A stretch of DNA of 64,000 nucleotides from Leptospira chreensis (GTDB lineage: Bacteria > Spirochaetota > Leptospiria > Leptospirales > Leptospiraceae), in the NCBI RefSeq assembly GCF_016919165.1, contig NZ_JAFFPS010000057.1, positions 209,541-273,540 of the forward strand, read 5' to 3'. How positions within the stretch are numbered: position 1 is the first letter of the stretch; each line of letters opens with the position of its first letter. The notes below the pieces were generated by a model. The model saw only the letters and a program-made list of their open reading frames with translations. It did no database searches and had not been told where the DNA came from. Made by a program: the position numbers and the translations under genes. Below are positions 10,460 through 19,293 of this stretch, piece after piece.

Positions 10460-11617
10460 ATGGATACACTAGAAAGAAGTAAGCGATCTTTGGATGTTTT
10501 TTCCGACACTGAAAAAAAACTCCATGTTTTGACGAAATTTTTATTAAACCAAGAATTGAGTTTAAAAGACAATATCCATACCGGAGAGAGTTGTTTTTTA
10601 AAAAAAGTTTCTGCAGACGGGAACAAAATCCTAGTCAGCGTACGTCCAACCATGTCCCTCTCTGTGGGGCAAAAAATCACTCTTTATAAAATTCTAGGAA
10701 GATACCTCCACCTAGAATGCACCGTCGAACAAGAAAAGGCGGAGTCTCAATACGTTTTACACTTAGATAAAATTGCGATCGCCAAAAAAGACAGAGAAAG
10801 TTCCAGGATTCCTGTTCCTCCTGGTTCCGCTTGGATCACCAATGTGGTCTCCAGCAAAGCAAAAATCGAAACAGATATGTTCCATGTTCCCACAGCAGTG
10901 AAGGTAAACTTCCAGGATTATGAAACAAAGTTAAAGAACTCGGTTGATTTTATTAAAATTTCCACCTTTAACTCGAGCGAAGACAACGAAATCATCCGCC
11001 AAATCAAAAAAACGAAGAAAGGCCTACTCCTTGAAGATGCGACAGATAAAAAATGTTACGAATCTTCACCTAACGAAGACTTTTTGGTATTTTCGGAAGA
11101 AATCGAAGAAGATATCGCGAAAGAAATCAATAACAAACGAAACCAAAAAATCAAATCCGAACTCATTTTACCCATTCTCTATCTAACTGATGAAGAAGAA
11201 TCCATCCCCATTGGTTACATCCAGATGCAAAGTAAAACAGAAACCTTTGATTTACTGAAAGCTATGGAAATGAAAACTGTATGTTTTGAAATGGTGGACC
11301 GGATTCGTCATTCCAATATGATTAAGTCGGATGGAAAGTTCCCGGTGATTGATATTTCTGAGGGAGGATTGAAAGTGATCGTAGACCATCCTGATTTAAT
11401 GCAAAGCCTTCCCAAACTTTCTGGATTTCAGTTTGATATATTTTTTAAAATGCAATCACCTCTCACCGCTTTTGGAACCATTAAAACGATTACCAAAAAC
11501 CATGAGGGTCACCTAACAGTGGGTCTTGCGATTGCAGGTCACTCCTCTCGTTCGGGTGAGAAAAAAAGATTTTTAGAAAACGTAGAATTCTTTCGCAAAC
11601 AAACCCTAAAACCTTAA
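10460..11617 (+). CDS. PilZ-like domain protein (DUF1577-type), possible c-di-GMP effector
   Basis: Cytoplasmic protein of 385 residues without signal peptide. The last 100 residues resemble a PilZ domain: the DxSxxG element is present as DISEGG, followed by strand-rich sequence ending in VGLAIAGHS. The arginine motif RxxxR expected just before it is not evident (only DRIRH is seen), so c-di-GMP binding is uncertain. The N-terminal two thirds resemble the leptospiral DUF1577 family as I recall it. The gene stops 1 bp before the convergent radical-SAM gene. A c-di-GMP phosphodiesterase lies 2 kb away, but there is no operon link. Confidence 0.7.
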   Translation: MDTLERSKRSLDVFSDTEKKLHVLTKFLLNQELSLKDNIHTGESCFLKKVSADGNKILVSVRPTMSLSVGQKITLYKILGRYLHLECTVEQEKAESQYVLHLDKIAIAKKDRESSRIPVPPGSAWITNVVSSKAKIETDMFHVPTAVKVNFQDYETKLKNSVDFIKISTFNSSEDNEIIRQIKKTKKGLLLEDATDKKCYESSPNEDFLVFSEEIEEDIAKEINNKRNQKIKSELILPILYLTDEEESIPIGYIQMQSKTETFDLLKAMEMKTVCFEMVDRIRHSNMIKSDGKFPVIDISEGGLKVIVDHPDLMQSLPKLSGFQFDIFFKMQSPLTAFGTIKTITKNHEGHLTVGLAIAGHSSRSGEKKRFLENVEFFRKQTLKP

Positions 11618-11618
11618 G

Positions 11619-13556
11619 TCAAAGTTCCCCATAACCCAAAACTTCCATAGACCACTTTTCTTCTAATTTCCGAGAAGAAAAGGTAATGGCCTCTGAATCC
11701 ATTTCTTCTTTGAGAAATGCAAAGTCGGAGGCATCGATTTCTTCTCCTTCGATCAAATAGAAAGCTTCCTTAGATGGATCAATACTGCGAATTCGATTTG
11801 TAGGAATGGTTTCATAAATGAGAAATGATGTCGAATCCAACTCTCGGTCTCGCCAGTTTTTTAATTCGGAATGGTTTCCATCGAATACAAAAACCAAACG
11901 GTGTTGGAGGTTTTCACCTCTATGGGCAAGGGTTCGAGAAAGATAAGAATTTCGTTTGGTTTCCAAAATAGAAACAAGTTTTGTCATCTCTTTGGGTTTC
12001 GGAAGAGAAACCAAAGGCAAAACAAAATCCACGGTACAAAAAGGTTCGGCCGTGATTCGTTCCTCGATCAGAGAAAGAATCCGAGAAAGGTCTTTTGAAA
12101 GATCTTCTGTGTGGAACCAAACACTGTGATGGCGACTCCCCGACCAGGAAGACAAACTGGATTCTGAAACGAAGTTTTTTCCGGACGCAGAATGATTTCT
12201 AGAATCAGTGAATGCGATATCGATACGATCGTTTTTTTTGGATAAGGCAGCACATAAAAACGGTCTTGGGAATTCATCCAACCTTCTTTCAAGTAAATCT
12301 TCGGCAAAGTATAAGGACTCTGTCAAATCACGAGGACTAAAAGTGGGAGTTTGGATGATGCGGTATGGGGGTGTTGGCATAAAGGAAAGTCCTTCTTTTT
12401 CGGCATCCCTACGCATCGCCGTTCCCGGAAGGACAGACAATGGAAAGGCCTGCACCCATTCTCCCAGTCCATGTTCTAAAAAGAAATGGATTCCTCTTTC
12501 CACATCATCGGGTTTGTCCCCGGGGAGTCCAATGATGAGATCAAGTAACAACTCCATCCCTTCTCCGGCAAGCATCTTGGCCACTTCTGCTACTTTATGA
12601 GGGCTGCCGTAACGTTTGACTCGTTTTAAGGTTTCTTCATTTACTGATTGCAGTCCCAGTTCCACACGAGTAAATCCCGCCTTACGGAGTTTAGTTGCCA
12701 GTTTCGGTGTCACACCTTCCGAACGTAATTCGGCAAACATAGACATACTTCCATCCGAATTCACTTCCGCAATGGCATCTAAAAAATTTTCAAAGCCTGG
12801 TCTATGGTTGAAAGTGGGATCTAAGAATACAAGTTCCTTGGCACCCTTCTCTTTTAAGTTCGAAATCAATCGAATGGTTTCTGGAATGTCTAAGGTGCGG
12901 AGATTCTGTGAAGATTTAGGATAAAAACAATAAGTACACTGTGATTTACAACCACGCACCGTTTCTAAATAAGTGGAACGTCTGGGATCCACTTGCAAAT
13001 GTCCAGTGGTATAAGGAGAAGGAAAGTCAGTCAAAGGAAAGTCTGCTGCCGCTTGTTTTCCAAAGGAAGTGAGAGATCCGTTATCTAAACGGTAAGCCAC
13101 ATTCTCTAAACCTTCCAAGGAAGACTTAGAAAGTAAGGCGCGCATCAAAGAACGAAAGCTATGTTCTGCCTCGCCGGATACAGCAATGTCATAACCCTCT
13201 TCGCTTAAAACATAAGGGTTGTCTTCATTGACCTCGGGTCCACCGATAAGAATGGTTGTTTCTGGATTTCGTTTTTTAACTTCTCTTGCAATATAAAGAC
13301 TACGTTCTGTGTTCCATAAATAAAGAGAGAGTCCGAGAAAATCAGGTCCTTCTTTGGCAATTCGGTCAATGAGTTCCCGGTCTCCCAAAGAATCGGTATC
13401 TTCTGGAGAAACGACATAAGGACTCACCCCAAGGACTGGATCTTCTTTGGATTCGAGGCAACTCGCCAAACTAGCAGCTGCTAAAGGAACGTTTCCGGTG
13501 GCTGCATAGTAGGATGGTGGCGGAACTGGTAATTGCAAAAATTGTATTTTTGCCAT
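11619..13556 (-). CDS. B12-binding domain radical SAM protein
   Basis: About 645 residues. The N-terminal Rossmann-like cobalamin-binding region (about 1-160) begins with KIQFLQLPVPP and includes GLSLYLW and ILIGGPEV. A radical SAM barrel follows, with the cluster motif as CKSQCTYC in a CxxxCxxC arrangement, then FLDPTFN and the substrate-barrel motif ELGLQS. The enzyme cleaves SAM to a 5'-deoxyadenosyl radical; the substrate is unknown. I chose ATG 13556 rather than the open frame up to 13595, because residues 1-13 of the longer form do not match the family start. It lies 45 bp downstream of the EAL gene. Confidence 0.88.
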   Translation of the reverse strand: MAKIQFLQLPVPPPSYYAATGNVPLAAASLASCLESKEDPVLGVSPYVVSPEDTDSLGDRELIDRIAKEGPDFLGLSLYLWNTERSLYIAREVKKRNPETTILIGGPEVNEDNPYVLSEEGYDIAVSGEAEHSFRSLMRALLSKSSLEGLENVAYRLDNGSLTSFGKQAAADFPLTDFPSPYTTGHLQVDPRRSTYLETVRGCKSQCTYCFYPKSSQNLRTLDIPETIRLISNLKEKGAKELVFLDPTFNHRPGFENFLDAIAEVNSDGSMSMFAELRSEGVTPKLATKLRKAGFTRVELGLQSVNEETLKRVKRYGSPHKVAEVAKMLAGEGMELLLDLIIGLPGDKPDDVERGIHFFLEHGLGEWVQAFPLSVLPGTAMRRDAEKEGLSFMPTPPYRIIQTPTFSPRDLTESLYFAEDLLERRLDEFPRPFLCAALSKKNDRIDIAFTDSRNHSASGKNFVSESSLSSWSGSRHHSVWFHTEDLSKDLSRILSLIEERITAEPFCTVDFVLPLVSLPKPKEMTKLVSILETKRNSYLSRTLAHRGENLQHRLVFVFDGNHSELKNWRDRELDSTSFLIYETIPTNRIRSIDPSKEAFYLIEGEEIDASDFAFLKEEMDSEAITFSSRKLEEKWSMEVLGYGEL

Positions 13557-13601
13557 ATCTTCTGCCAGTATCCACCGAGAGAGGGATTTTCGCAAAACCT
13601 T

Positions 13602-14861
13602 TCAGGAACGAGAGACCACCACATCGATAAATAAAATCAAGTTTTCAGAGAGGTTCCTCGCGAATGTCCGTAACATCATCCGTTCGGAAATGTCATGATA
13701 CATTTGAGAGAGAGTCCAAGCATCTCGACTGGTTTTGGATTTGTGAAGGTGTTCAAAAAAATAAGGCCGAAAGGACCAGTTTTTACCTAAAAAGGAATAG
13801 TCCGGTTCCATTTTTCCGGACTGGTCCCGCGAATAATTGGGTGAGACCTGGAATCCTAATGGGTTTGTGATGTACATCCGAAAGAAATTTCCATCTCCAA
13901 AAACATTAGTTTCAAAATCTCCCTTCCATTCCCAAATTCCATTGTCTTCGGTAAACCCCATCATGATTTCAGAAAGTTTGTCCTTCCAAAGGGTTTCCCA
14001 TTCAATCTGACGATTCATCTCTCCTTGTTTGCGAGCATGAAAGTATTCGAGAGAGGACTGCATCTCTGTTCGGTATTCAAAACGTTTGGCAAAGTATGGT
14101 TCTGGTTTGGCAAAATAAAACCCTTGGATGTATCTGGCCCCATAGTTTAGAGCATTATAAAGTTCGTCTTCCGATTCAATCCCTTCAAAAAGAAGACTAC
14201 TTCCGAGAGACTCACCTAACTTTGATAAATTGAGTAAAATCTCTTTGAAGTTTCTTGAGAAGGTTGACCTACGTAACATTTGTAAGTCGACTTTGATAAT
14301 CTCTGGATGAAAAAGTCCAATCCGGTCTAAGTTACTGGCTTCCGATCCGGCATCGTCAACAGCAATCGAAAATCCTTCCTGCCGATACAAATTCAGAACC
14401 GGTCGCAAAAGTTCTAAGTTGTGAGGAAACCGTTCTTCGGTAATTTCAATGACAATCCGCTCCGGATCCACACCCACTTCTCTGACCATTCGAATGGTTT
14501 GCGGGAGTGCTGTTTCCAATTGTAAGAGAGCATGGTACATTACGTTCGGTGAAATATTTAAAAATAACTTGGTTTCGGGTGGTGCTTCTTTCGCGAACTT
14601 TTGTAAGGCAGCAAAACGAATTTCTTCGTCGACTTGTTTTTTAAGATAAAAGATTTCATCGTAACCAAAGGTTTGGGATAAAAAGAAATCTCCAAGACTG
14701 ACAAGCCCTTCCGGTGTGGAAAGCCTTCCTAAAAGTTCGTATCCGTAAATACCAGTGGATTCGGACGAGAGGATGGGTTGGAAAACGGGAACGAGAGTTC
14801 CGCCAGACAACAAATCTTTCCATTCTCGTAAGAATTTATGACTTTCTCTTTCTGTGATCAT
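13602..14861 (-). CDS. EAL-domain cyclic-di-GMP phosphodiesterase
   Basis: Likely hydrolyses c-di-GMP to pGpG. The EAL domain (about residues 15-260) keeps the catalytic set: YELLGR (E of ExL), FLNISPN, VIEITEE, AVDDAG, IIKVD, LFEGIE and the late YIQGFYFAKP. The C-terminal 150 residues, with NPLGFQVSPNY and a DAWTLSQMY element, resemble the PAS-like sensory region found after EAL in YkuI-type proteins. No membrane segment is present. It precedes the radical-SAM gene in the same direction. All metal ligands appear present, so activity is expected. Confidence 0.88.
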   Translation of the reverse strand: MITERESHKFLREWKDLLSGGTLVPVFQPILSSESTGIYGYELLGRLSTPEGLVSLGDFFLSQTFGYDEIFYLKKQVDEEIRFAALQKFAKEAPPETKLFLNISPNVMYHALLQLETALPQTIRMVREVGVDPERIVIEITEERFPHNLELLRPVLNLYRQEGFSIAVDDAGSEASNLDRIGLFHPEIIKVDLQMLRRSTFSRNFKEILLNLSKLGESLGSSLLFEGIESEDELYNALNYGARYIQGFYFAKPEPYFAKRFEYRTEMQSSLEYFHARKQGEMNRQIEWETLWKDKLSEIMMGFTEDNGIWEWKGDFETNVFGDGNFFRMYITNPLGFQVSPNYSRDQSGKMEPDYSFLGKNWSFRPYFFEHLHKSKTSRDAWTLSQMYHDISERMMLRTFARNLSENLILFIDVVVSRS

Positions 14862-14896
14862 AGATGGATACAGAATCTATATTGCAAGATCGGTAC

Positions 14897-15001
14897 CAGT
14901 AAGCATTGTAGGGAATATTACTGCATTTTGCTTAAGAGAGAGGCATTAGAGAACAAAGTGGGGGAAAAAGAGGAAATGGTGCTTACTGAATAAGCAAAAT
15001 G
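14897..15001. other. Interleaved inverted repeats between the EAL gene and a small lipoprotein
   Basis: CAGTAAGCA at 14897-14905 pairs with TGCTTACTG at 14980-14988. CATTTTGCTTA at 14924-14934 pairs with TAAGCAAAATG at 14991-15001. The order a-b-a'-b' would be a pseudoknot if transcribed. The stretch lies beyond the terminator of the small lipoprotein and has no convincing frame. It could equally be coincidental repetition of related words. Confidence 0.25.
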
Positions 15002-15003
15002 GT

Positions 15004-15036
15004 AAAAAAAAACCATCCAAGTTGCCCGGGATGGCT
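15004..15036 (-). terminator. Rho-independent terminator of the 54-aa lipoprotein
   Basis: On the minus strand CCATCC and GGATGG form a stem around a GC-rich loop and are followed by an eight-base T run. It starts 20 bp after the stop codon of the small lipoprotein gene. Confidence 0.8.
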
Positions 15037-15053
15037 TCCGCTTTGAGTAGTAA

Positions 15054-15218
15054 TTACTTAATGTCTCTAGCTCTTGTTTTGAAAGACTCATCCAATTTTG
15101 GCTTTTTAGAAGGTTTTGGTTCTTCCACAACTGGTGTTTGTTTAACTTCTTCAGAGGCACAGTTAATCATAAATACAGCCAAAAAAGCAATGATTAGGAT
15201 AGACGAAATTTTTTTCAT
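15054..15218 (-). CDS. Very small lipoprotein, 54 aa
   Basis: A 54-codon gene below the usual length cut-off. It starts MKKISS, has a hydrophobic core IIAFLAVFM and the lipobox INCAS, then a short Pro/Lys/Glu-rich tail (PVVEEPKPSKKPK) and a basic end. It has a strong AAGGAG site before ATG 15218 and its own terminator at 15004-15036, which together make a real transcript very likely. The mature part of about 35 residues is too short for an enzyme; a structural lipoprotein or membrane tether is possible. It is divergent from tmk. Confidence 0.8.
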   Translation of the reverse strand: MKKISSILIIAFLAVFMINCASEEVKQTPVVEEPKPSKKPKLDESFKTRARDIK

Positions 15219-15297
15219 GTTTTTGCTCCTTAGACTAAATTGCCGAGTTTAGTAAATAAGTCGAGGAAAAAACGACCATTCTTATAATGGAGGGGAT

Positions 15298-15906
15298 ATG
15301 CCAAAAAATAATCAGTTCTTTGTATTTGAAGGGATCGATGGTTCAGGGAAAACCACCGTCTCTCGTTTGGTTTCCGAAACACTCCTTACAAAATCCATTC
15401 CTAACCTCTGGCATAGAGAACCCACAGACAGTGTGCACGGAAAAAAGATCAGAGAATTCTTACAAGGGAAACTCAAACTCACCAAAGAGGAACAAATTGA
15501 GGTCTTTATCGCTGACCGCGAATGTTCCGTGAATGAAGTCATCTTACCAACGTTAAAGGATGGCAAATCTATTGTACAAGATAGATATTATTTTTCCACC
15601 GCAGCCTACCAAGGTCGGGATGAGGAACATGCCGCTGACATTTTGTATAAAAATGAAGACAAAGGATTTCCAGAACCCAACCGTGTTTATTTTTTAGACC
15701 TCTCTCCTGAAGAAGCCCATGAACGCAGGACCGCTCGCAATGGAGAGAAAGAAGTTTTTGATGTGGATTCGGAACAAATTCGTATCTACCAAAACTATTT
15801 GGCAATTTTACCAGAGTCTACCATCTTCGTGGATGCGACAGCCGACCTGGATGAAGTGGTTGCCTTTTGTGTGGAAGACATTTTGAAATCACTCGGAGTG
15901 GAGTGA
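15298..15906 (+). CDS. tmk: Thymidylate kinase
   Basis: Cytoplasmic kinase that phosphorylates dTMP to dTDP with ATP in dTTP synthesis. The P-loop is FEGIDGSGKTT at about residues 9-19, the DR(Y/H) motif is QDRYYFSTAAYQG, and the LID region includes RRTARNG. The length of 202 residues is normal. The start ATG 15298 is preceded by GGAGGGGAT. Its last 18 bases overlap the convergent methyltransferase gene, so the two stop codons lie within each other's coding sequence. Confidence 0.94.
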   Translation: MPKNNQFFVFEGIDGSGKTTVSRLVSETLLTKSIPNLWHREPTDSVHGKKIREFLQGKLKLTKEEQIEVFIADRECSVNEVILPTLKDGKSIVQDRYYFSTAAYQGRDEEHAADILYKNEDKGFPEPNRVYFLDLSPEEAHERRTARNGEKEVFDVDSEQIRIYQNYLAILPESTIFVDATADLDEVVAFCVEDILKSLGVE

Positions 15907-16788
15907 TTTTTTTTCTACCATATACACCATCATATCGCCAATCTCAAACCATTTCACCGCACGATCCATCACCCACTTCCGGAGTTTGAAAAAAACACTC
16001 GCTCCGGGGCGAGTGGTCATCCCACTTCCATAAGTAAAGGAAACGGGACGTGCATACCCCAAATCCAAAAGTAGGTTTTTTAATCCCCGGTAAGAGTAAT
16101 AATACAAATGCTCGGGAACATTCAAATACCGCCAGGTTAGTCCGGCGAGTTTCGCAAGGATTCCATACCGACAAGTGGATAGGATGAGGACTCCCCCCGG
16201 TTTCAAATGCTTTTGGATTTTTGCCAAAGTCTCTTTTGGCTGGTGCAGATGTTCGATGGTCGCCCAAAGGGTGATGGCATCAAACTGGTTTTGAAAAGTC
16301 GGATCCCAAGAAAGAAAGTTCTCTTGGAAGATATTTAAATTTAAAGTTTCGCGAGCAAAACGAACAGGGCCATCGGCAATTTCAATTCCATAGGCATCGT
16401 ATCCCCTGTCTTTTTGGTAGGCCACAAAGTAACCCGCCGCACAGCCAATGTCCAAAGAAGAAAGTTTTTGAGTTTGCGAGAGAGGAGAGAGACGGTCCTT
16501 TTCCCAGGAAAAAAAATCCAAATCATTTAGGTTGAGTTGGAAAACACGAGAGATCTCTTTTCGTAATTTATCTGAGTAATAATTATCATACCCACGTTCT
16601 GTTCTTTGGGTAAAATAAGAATCATCATAGTATTTTTTGACATCGGCAAAACTGGGTTGTGGGTTCACTTGTACAAGCCCGCAAGACTCGCAAGCGACAA
16701 TCGAGAAAGACTCACCGAGTGGACTTTCTTTGGTATAAATCGAACGGAAGCGGTTTTGTCCGCAGGTATTGCAAGGGATTAGTTCCAC
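15889..16788 (-). CDS. Class I SAM-dependent methyltransferase with an N-terminal zinc-ribbon-like motif
   Basis: The 299 residues start with a Cys4 module, CNTCG and CESCG about 25 residues apart, followed by a Rossmann methyltransferase domain with the SAM motif LDIGCAAGYF and a later ATIEHL and LKPGGVLILST. This layout is common in methyltransferases of sugar and antibiotic pathways; the substrate is unknown. It starts 7 bp after the stop of the ZnuB-like permease, so it is probably the last gene of the zinc-type operon. A functional link to metal supply is not established. Confidence 0.82.
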   Translation of the reverse strand: MELIPCNTCGQNRFRSIYTKESPLGESFSIVACESCGLVQVNPQPSFADVKKYYDDSYFTQRTERGYDNYYSDKLRKEISRVFQLNLNDLDFFSWEKDRLSPLSQTQKLSSLDIGCAAGYFVAYQKDRGYDAYGIEIADGPVRFARETLNLNIFQENFLSWDPTFQNQFDAITLWATIEHLHQPKETLAKIQKHLKPGGVLILSTCRYGILAKLAGLTWRYLNVPEHLYYYSYRGLKNLLLDLGYARPVSFTYGSGMTTRPGASVFFKLRKWVMDRAVKWFEIGDMMVYMVEKKSLHSE

Positions 16789-16795
16789 AGAATAT

Positions 16796-17650
16796 CTATC
16801 GGACAGATTTGGAAAAAACGGAAGTAGTTAGGAATCGGATTAGGTGGAGAAAAAAAGCCAAAGCACAAAGAACCAGGATGATGCTTGAGGATGTGGGAAA
16901 GTAAATCAGTTCCCCATTTCGCTCCACTCCCACAAGAGAGATGAGAAACCCGGAGATGGTAGCAAAGACGGAAAACAAAGCACAAACTATGGTCAGTAGT
17001 TTCAAGGAACGAATGAGAGGAAGGAGAGCAAAAACAGGCAAAATCAAATGGGCAATGCTATAAAATGTTCCCAGTAAGTTTACAGCGACTGTGAGAGAGG
17101 CCGCAAGGATGATATAAAACAATAAGTCAAAAGGAAGGGGATTTCCCACTTGGATTTTGTATTCATCTCGATCAAAACTGATAAAAAGAAACCTTCGAAA
17201 GAAACTTAAGTAGAGGATAAAAAAGAAAACTGCGATATAGATTCCAAAGGAATCGGCCCGCACTTGGGAAGTTAAGATATCGCCAAAAAATGCTGCCATC
17301 AAATGGTTTTGTACATTCCCACCGAGAGCCAACATAACTTGCGACGCCGCAGAAAAGAATACAAATAGAATGCCGAGGATGACCTCTTCTTTCATCCCTC
17401 GAAGTTTTCTCACATACAAAAGCGGAAAGACCAAAATACAAGAAAACACAATGGGGAATATTTCTCCGGGCCACTCCATAAACAAGGATAAGGCGACAGA
17501 AAAAGTCACTGCTTGCGAAAGGGTGACTCCAAAGAATGTCATCCCACGGAGCACAATTAAGATTCCCAGAACCGATAGGAGAGCCCCAACAAGGCTACCC
17601 ACTACCATTTGCGGTAAAAACAAAGTCCAACTAGAAAGAATATTAGTCAT
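16796..17650 (-). CDS. znuB: Zinc/manganese-type ABC transporter permease (ZnuB-like)
   Basis: Inner-membrane permease of the ABC-3 family, about eight hydrophobic segments and 284 residues. Motifs include GALLSVLGILIVLRGM, the GVTLSQAV coupling region and a late LLGTFYSIAHL-type segment, as in ZnuB/MntB. I chose ATG 17650, which overlaps the stop of the ATPase gene by 8 bases, rather than the open frame to 17680. It is the third transporter gene after the binding protein and the ATPase. Zinc as substrate is inferred from the operator upstream of the operon; manganese is an alternative. Confidence 0.85.
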   Translation of the reverse strand: MTNILSSWTLFLPQMVVGSLVGALLSVLGILIVLRGMTFFGVTLSQAVTFSVALSLFMEWPGEIFPIVFSCILVFPLLYVRKLRGMKEEVILGILFVFFSAASQVMLALGGNVQNHLMAAFFGDILTSQVRADSFGIYIAVFFFILYLSFFRRFLFISFDRDEYKIQVGNPLPFDLLFYIILAASLTVAVNLLGTFYSIAHLILPVFALLPLIRSLKLLTIVCALFSVFATISGFLISLVGVERNGELIYFPTSSSIILVLCALAFFLHLIRFLTTSVFSKSVR

Positions 17651-18356
17651 GATGGTGGCAGTTCGGAGGCCGTTCTCCACTGGTGATATTGTAGAGTTTC
17701 CCTTCGTCTATTTCGTAAATTTCATCAAACCCAAATCCCCAATCATGTTCCAAACTATGAGTGATAAAAAATAGAGAACGATTTCCTTCTCGCAGGTATT
17801 CGGACAAAACAGTTTGAAAAAGTTCACGGGCATTATGATCCAAAGAATCCATGGGTTCATCTAAAAATATCAAATTGGCTTTGGTAAGAAGGGAACGAAG
17901 GATGAGGACTTTTTGTAATTGCCCCCCACTACAAAGAGAAATTTGTTTTTTTAAAATGGAACTAACACCTGTTCTTTCAATGAGTGTCATATCTTCTTCA
18001 GAAAATTTCTTTTTGGGAAGAAAACTGAGGCCAATGTTTTTTGGCATGAGTAATACATCCTGCACACGCAAAGGAAATTCCAAAGACATTCGTTTGGCCT
18101 GGGGAACGTAGGATGTTGTGATTTCTTTGGAAAAGGAAATGGATCCGGAAAGTGGTGGCAAAAGATCTGTTAGAGTTCGAAAGAGTGTGGTTTTTCCAGC
18201 ACCATTTCCCCCGACAAGGGCATAGGTTTTGCCGGAATGGATATGCAAATGAATGTCGGATACCACAGGAAATTCCTTTCGGTAACCCACAGACAAAAGA
18301 TCCGTATGGATAAAGGTTTTGGTGTTATCTAAGCTATTTGGTTTTGTCGCTTGCAT
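17643..18356 (-). CDS. znuC: Zinc/manganese-type ABC transporter ATP-binding protein (ZnuC-like)
   Basis: ATPase that powers the metal importer. Walker A is GGNGAGKTT, the signature is LCSGGQ, Walker B is LIFLDEP, and the switch histidine lies in FFITHSLEH. The length is about 237 residues. The frame is open to a GTG at 18359; ATG 18356 is taken as the start. It overlaps the end of the binding-protein gene by about 23 bases and the start of the permease by 8 bases, so the three are translationally coupled. It ends in a short HHHD tail. Confidence 0.88.
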   Translation of the reverse strand: MQATKPNSLDNTKTFIHTDLLSVGYRKEFPVVSDIHLHIHSGKTYALVGGNGAGKTTLFRTLTDLLPPLSGSISFSKEITTSYVPQAKRMSLEFPLRVQDVLLMPKNIGLSFLPKKKFSEEDMTLIERTGVSSILKKQISLCSGGQLQKVLILRSLLTKANLIFLDEPMDSLDHNARELFQTVLSEYLREGNRSLFFITHSLEHDWGFGFDEIYEIDEGKLYNITSGERPPNCHHHD

Positions 18357-19278
18357 CACGTATTTTTTGTAACATCAACCGGAGTGTGTCTTCGTAAGTA
18401 TTGGCTTCGGGAGTTCCCCCTACAGAGACAGGTAGTGTGACCACCACAGATCCCGGCACTTTTGACGACACATACTCAGCATACTTTGGATTGTGATAGG
18501 GTCCAATCAAGATAATTTTTATCTTTTCTGCTGTCATATAACTAATGACTTGGTCCATATAACGGACAGAAGGTGGAACTCCTGGACGTTCCTCGATGGT
18601 TAAGTTGGCATTGAATTTAAACCGAGAGGCCAAATAGACAAATTGGTCATGAAAAACGGCCACTTTCAGTCCAAAGTATGGTTCCATTTTTTTCATTTCT
18701 TCTTTTGTGAGTTGGATGAGGCGTTTTTTGAATGAATTAAAATTTCCTTCGTAGTATTCCCCATTCAATGGATCCACACGAGTGAGGGCATTTTTTATAT
18801 TTTGAGCCATTTGGATGGCGTTGATAGGATCATTCCAATAATGAGGGTTTCCATAGATATGCATATCTCCCATGGAACGATCCATCATCACCGTAGGTTC
18901 ACCAAGGATTTTCACTCCAAAGGAAGTGTCGCAATACCCAGGTTGTCCTTTTTGGATTTTGATATTGCGGGATTGTTGTTGGAGGTAAGGAATCCAACCA
19001 ATTTCTAAATCCAGACCAATCACACAAAGCACATCGGCTTCACTCAGTTTCACAAGAAAGTCGGGCCTTGTCATTACAAAGTGTGGGTCATCGGTTCCGC
19101 GAATCATTCCCGAAACTTCGGCCCGGTCTCCGGCAATTTGTTCGGCAATGTATTTGATATCGGGAAGGCTTGTGACAAGGGATACTTTAGCCGAGAGAGT
19201 CTGGCCAAAAAAGAGGGAAAGAAAAAAACTAAAGAGGAAAAATGCGGATCTTTGTTTGGAAAACATTTTCTGTAACAT
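18334..19278 (-). CDS. znuA: Metal ABC transporter substrate-binding protein (ZnuA-like)
   Basis: Periplasmic cluster A-I metal-binding protein of 314 residues with a signal peptide ending near LSA. Likely metal ligands are the histidines in DDPHF, GNPHYW and FHDQF, plus a late acidic or histidine residue near IGPYHNPKY, matching the ZnuA/TroA pattern. It lacks the long His-rich loop of many ZnuA proteins; only DMHIYGNPH lies there. It starts 15 bp after the stop of the porin-like gene and is followed by the ATPase. Zinc is the preferred substrate by context. Confidence 0.87.
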   Translation of the reverse strand: MLQKMFSKQRSAFFLFSFFLSLFFGQTLSAKVSLVTSLPDIKYIAEQIAGDRAEVSGMIRGTDDPHFVMTRPDFLVKLSEADVLCVIGLDLEIGWIPYLQQQSRNIKIQKGQPGYCDTSFGVKILGEPTVMMDRSMGDMHIYGNPHYWNDPINAIQMAQNIKNALTRVDPLNGEYYEGNFNSFKKRLIQLTKEEMKKMEPYFGLKVAVFHDQFVYLASRFKFNANLTIEERPGVPPSVRYMDQVISYMTAEKIKIILIGPYHNPKYAEYVSSKVPGSVVVTLPVSVGGTPEANTYEDTLRLMLQKIRDASDKTK

Positions 19279-19293
19279 AACTTACCTTTTGAC

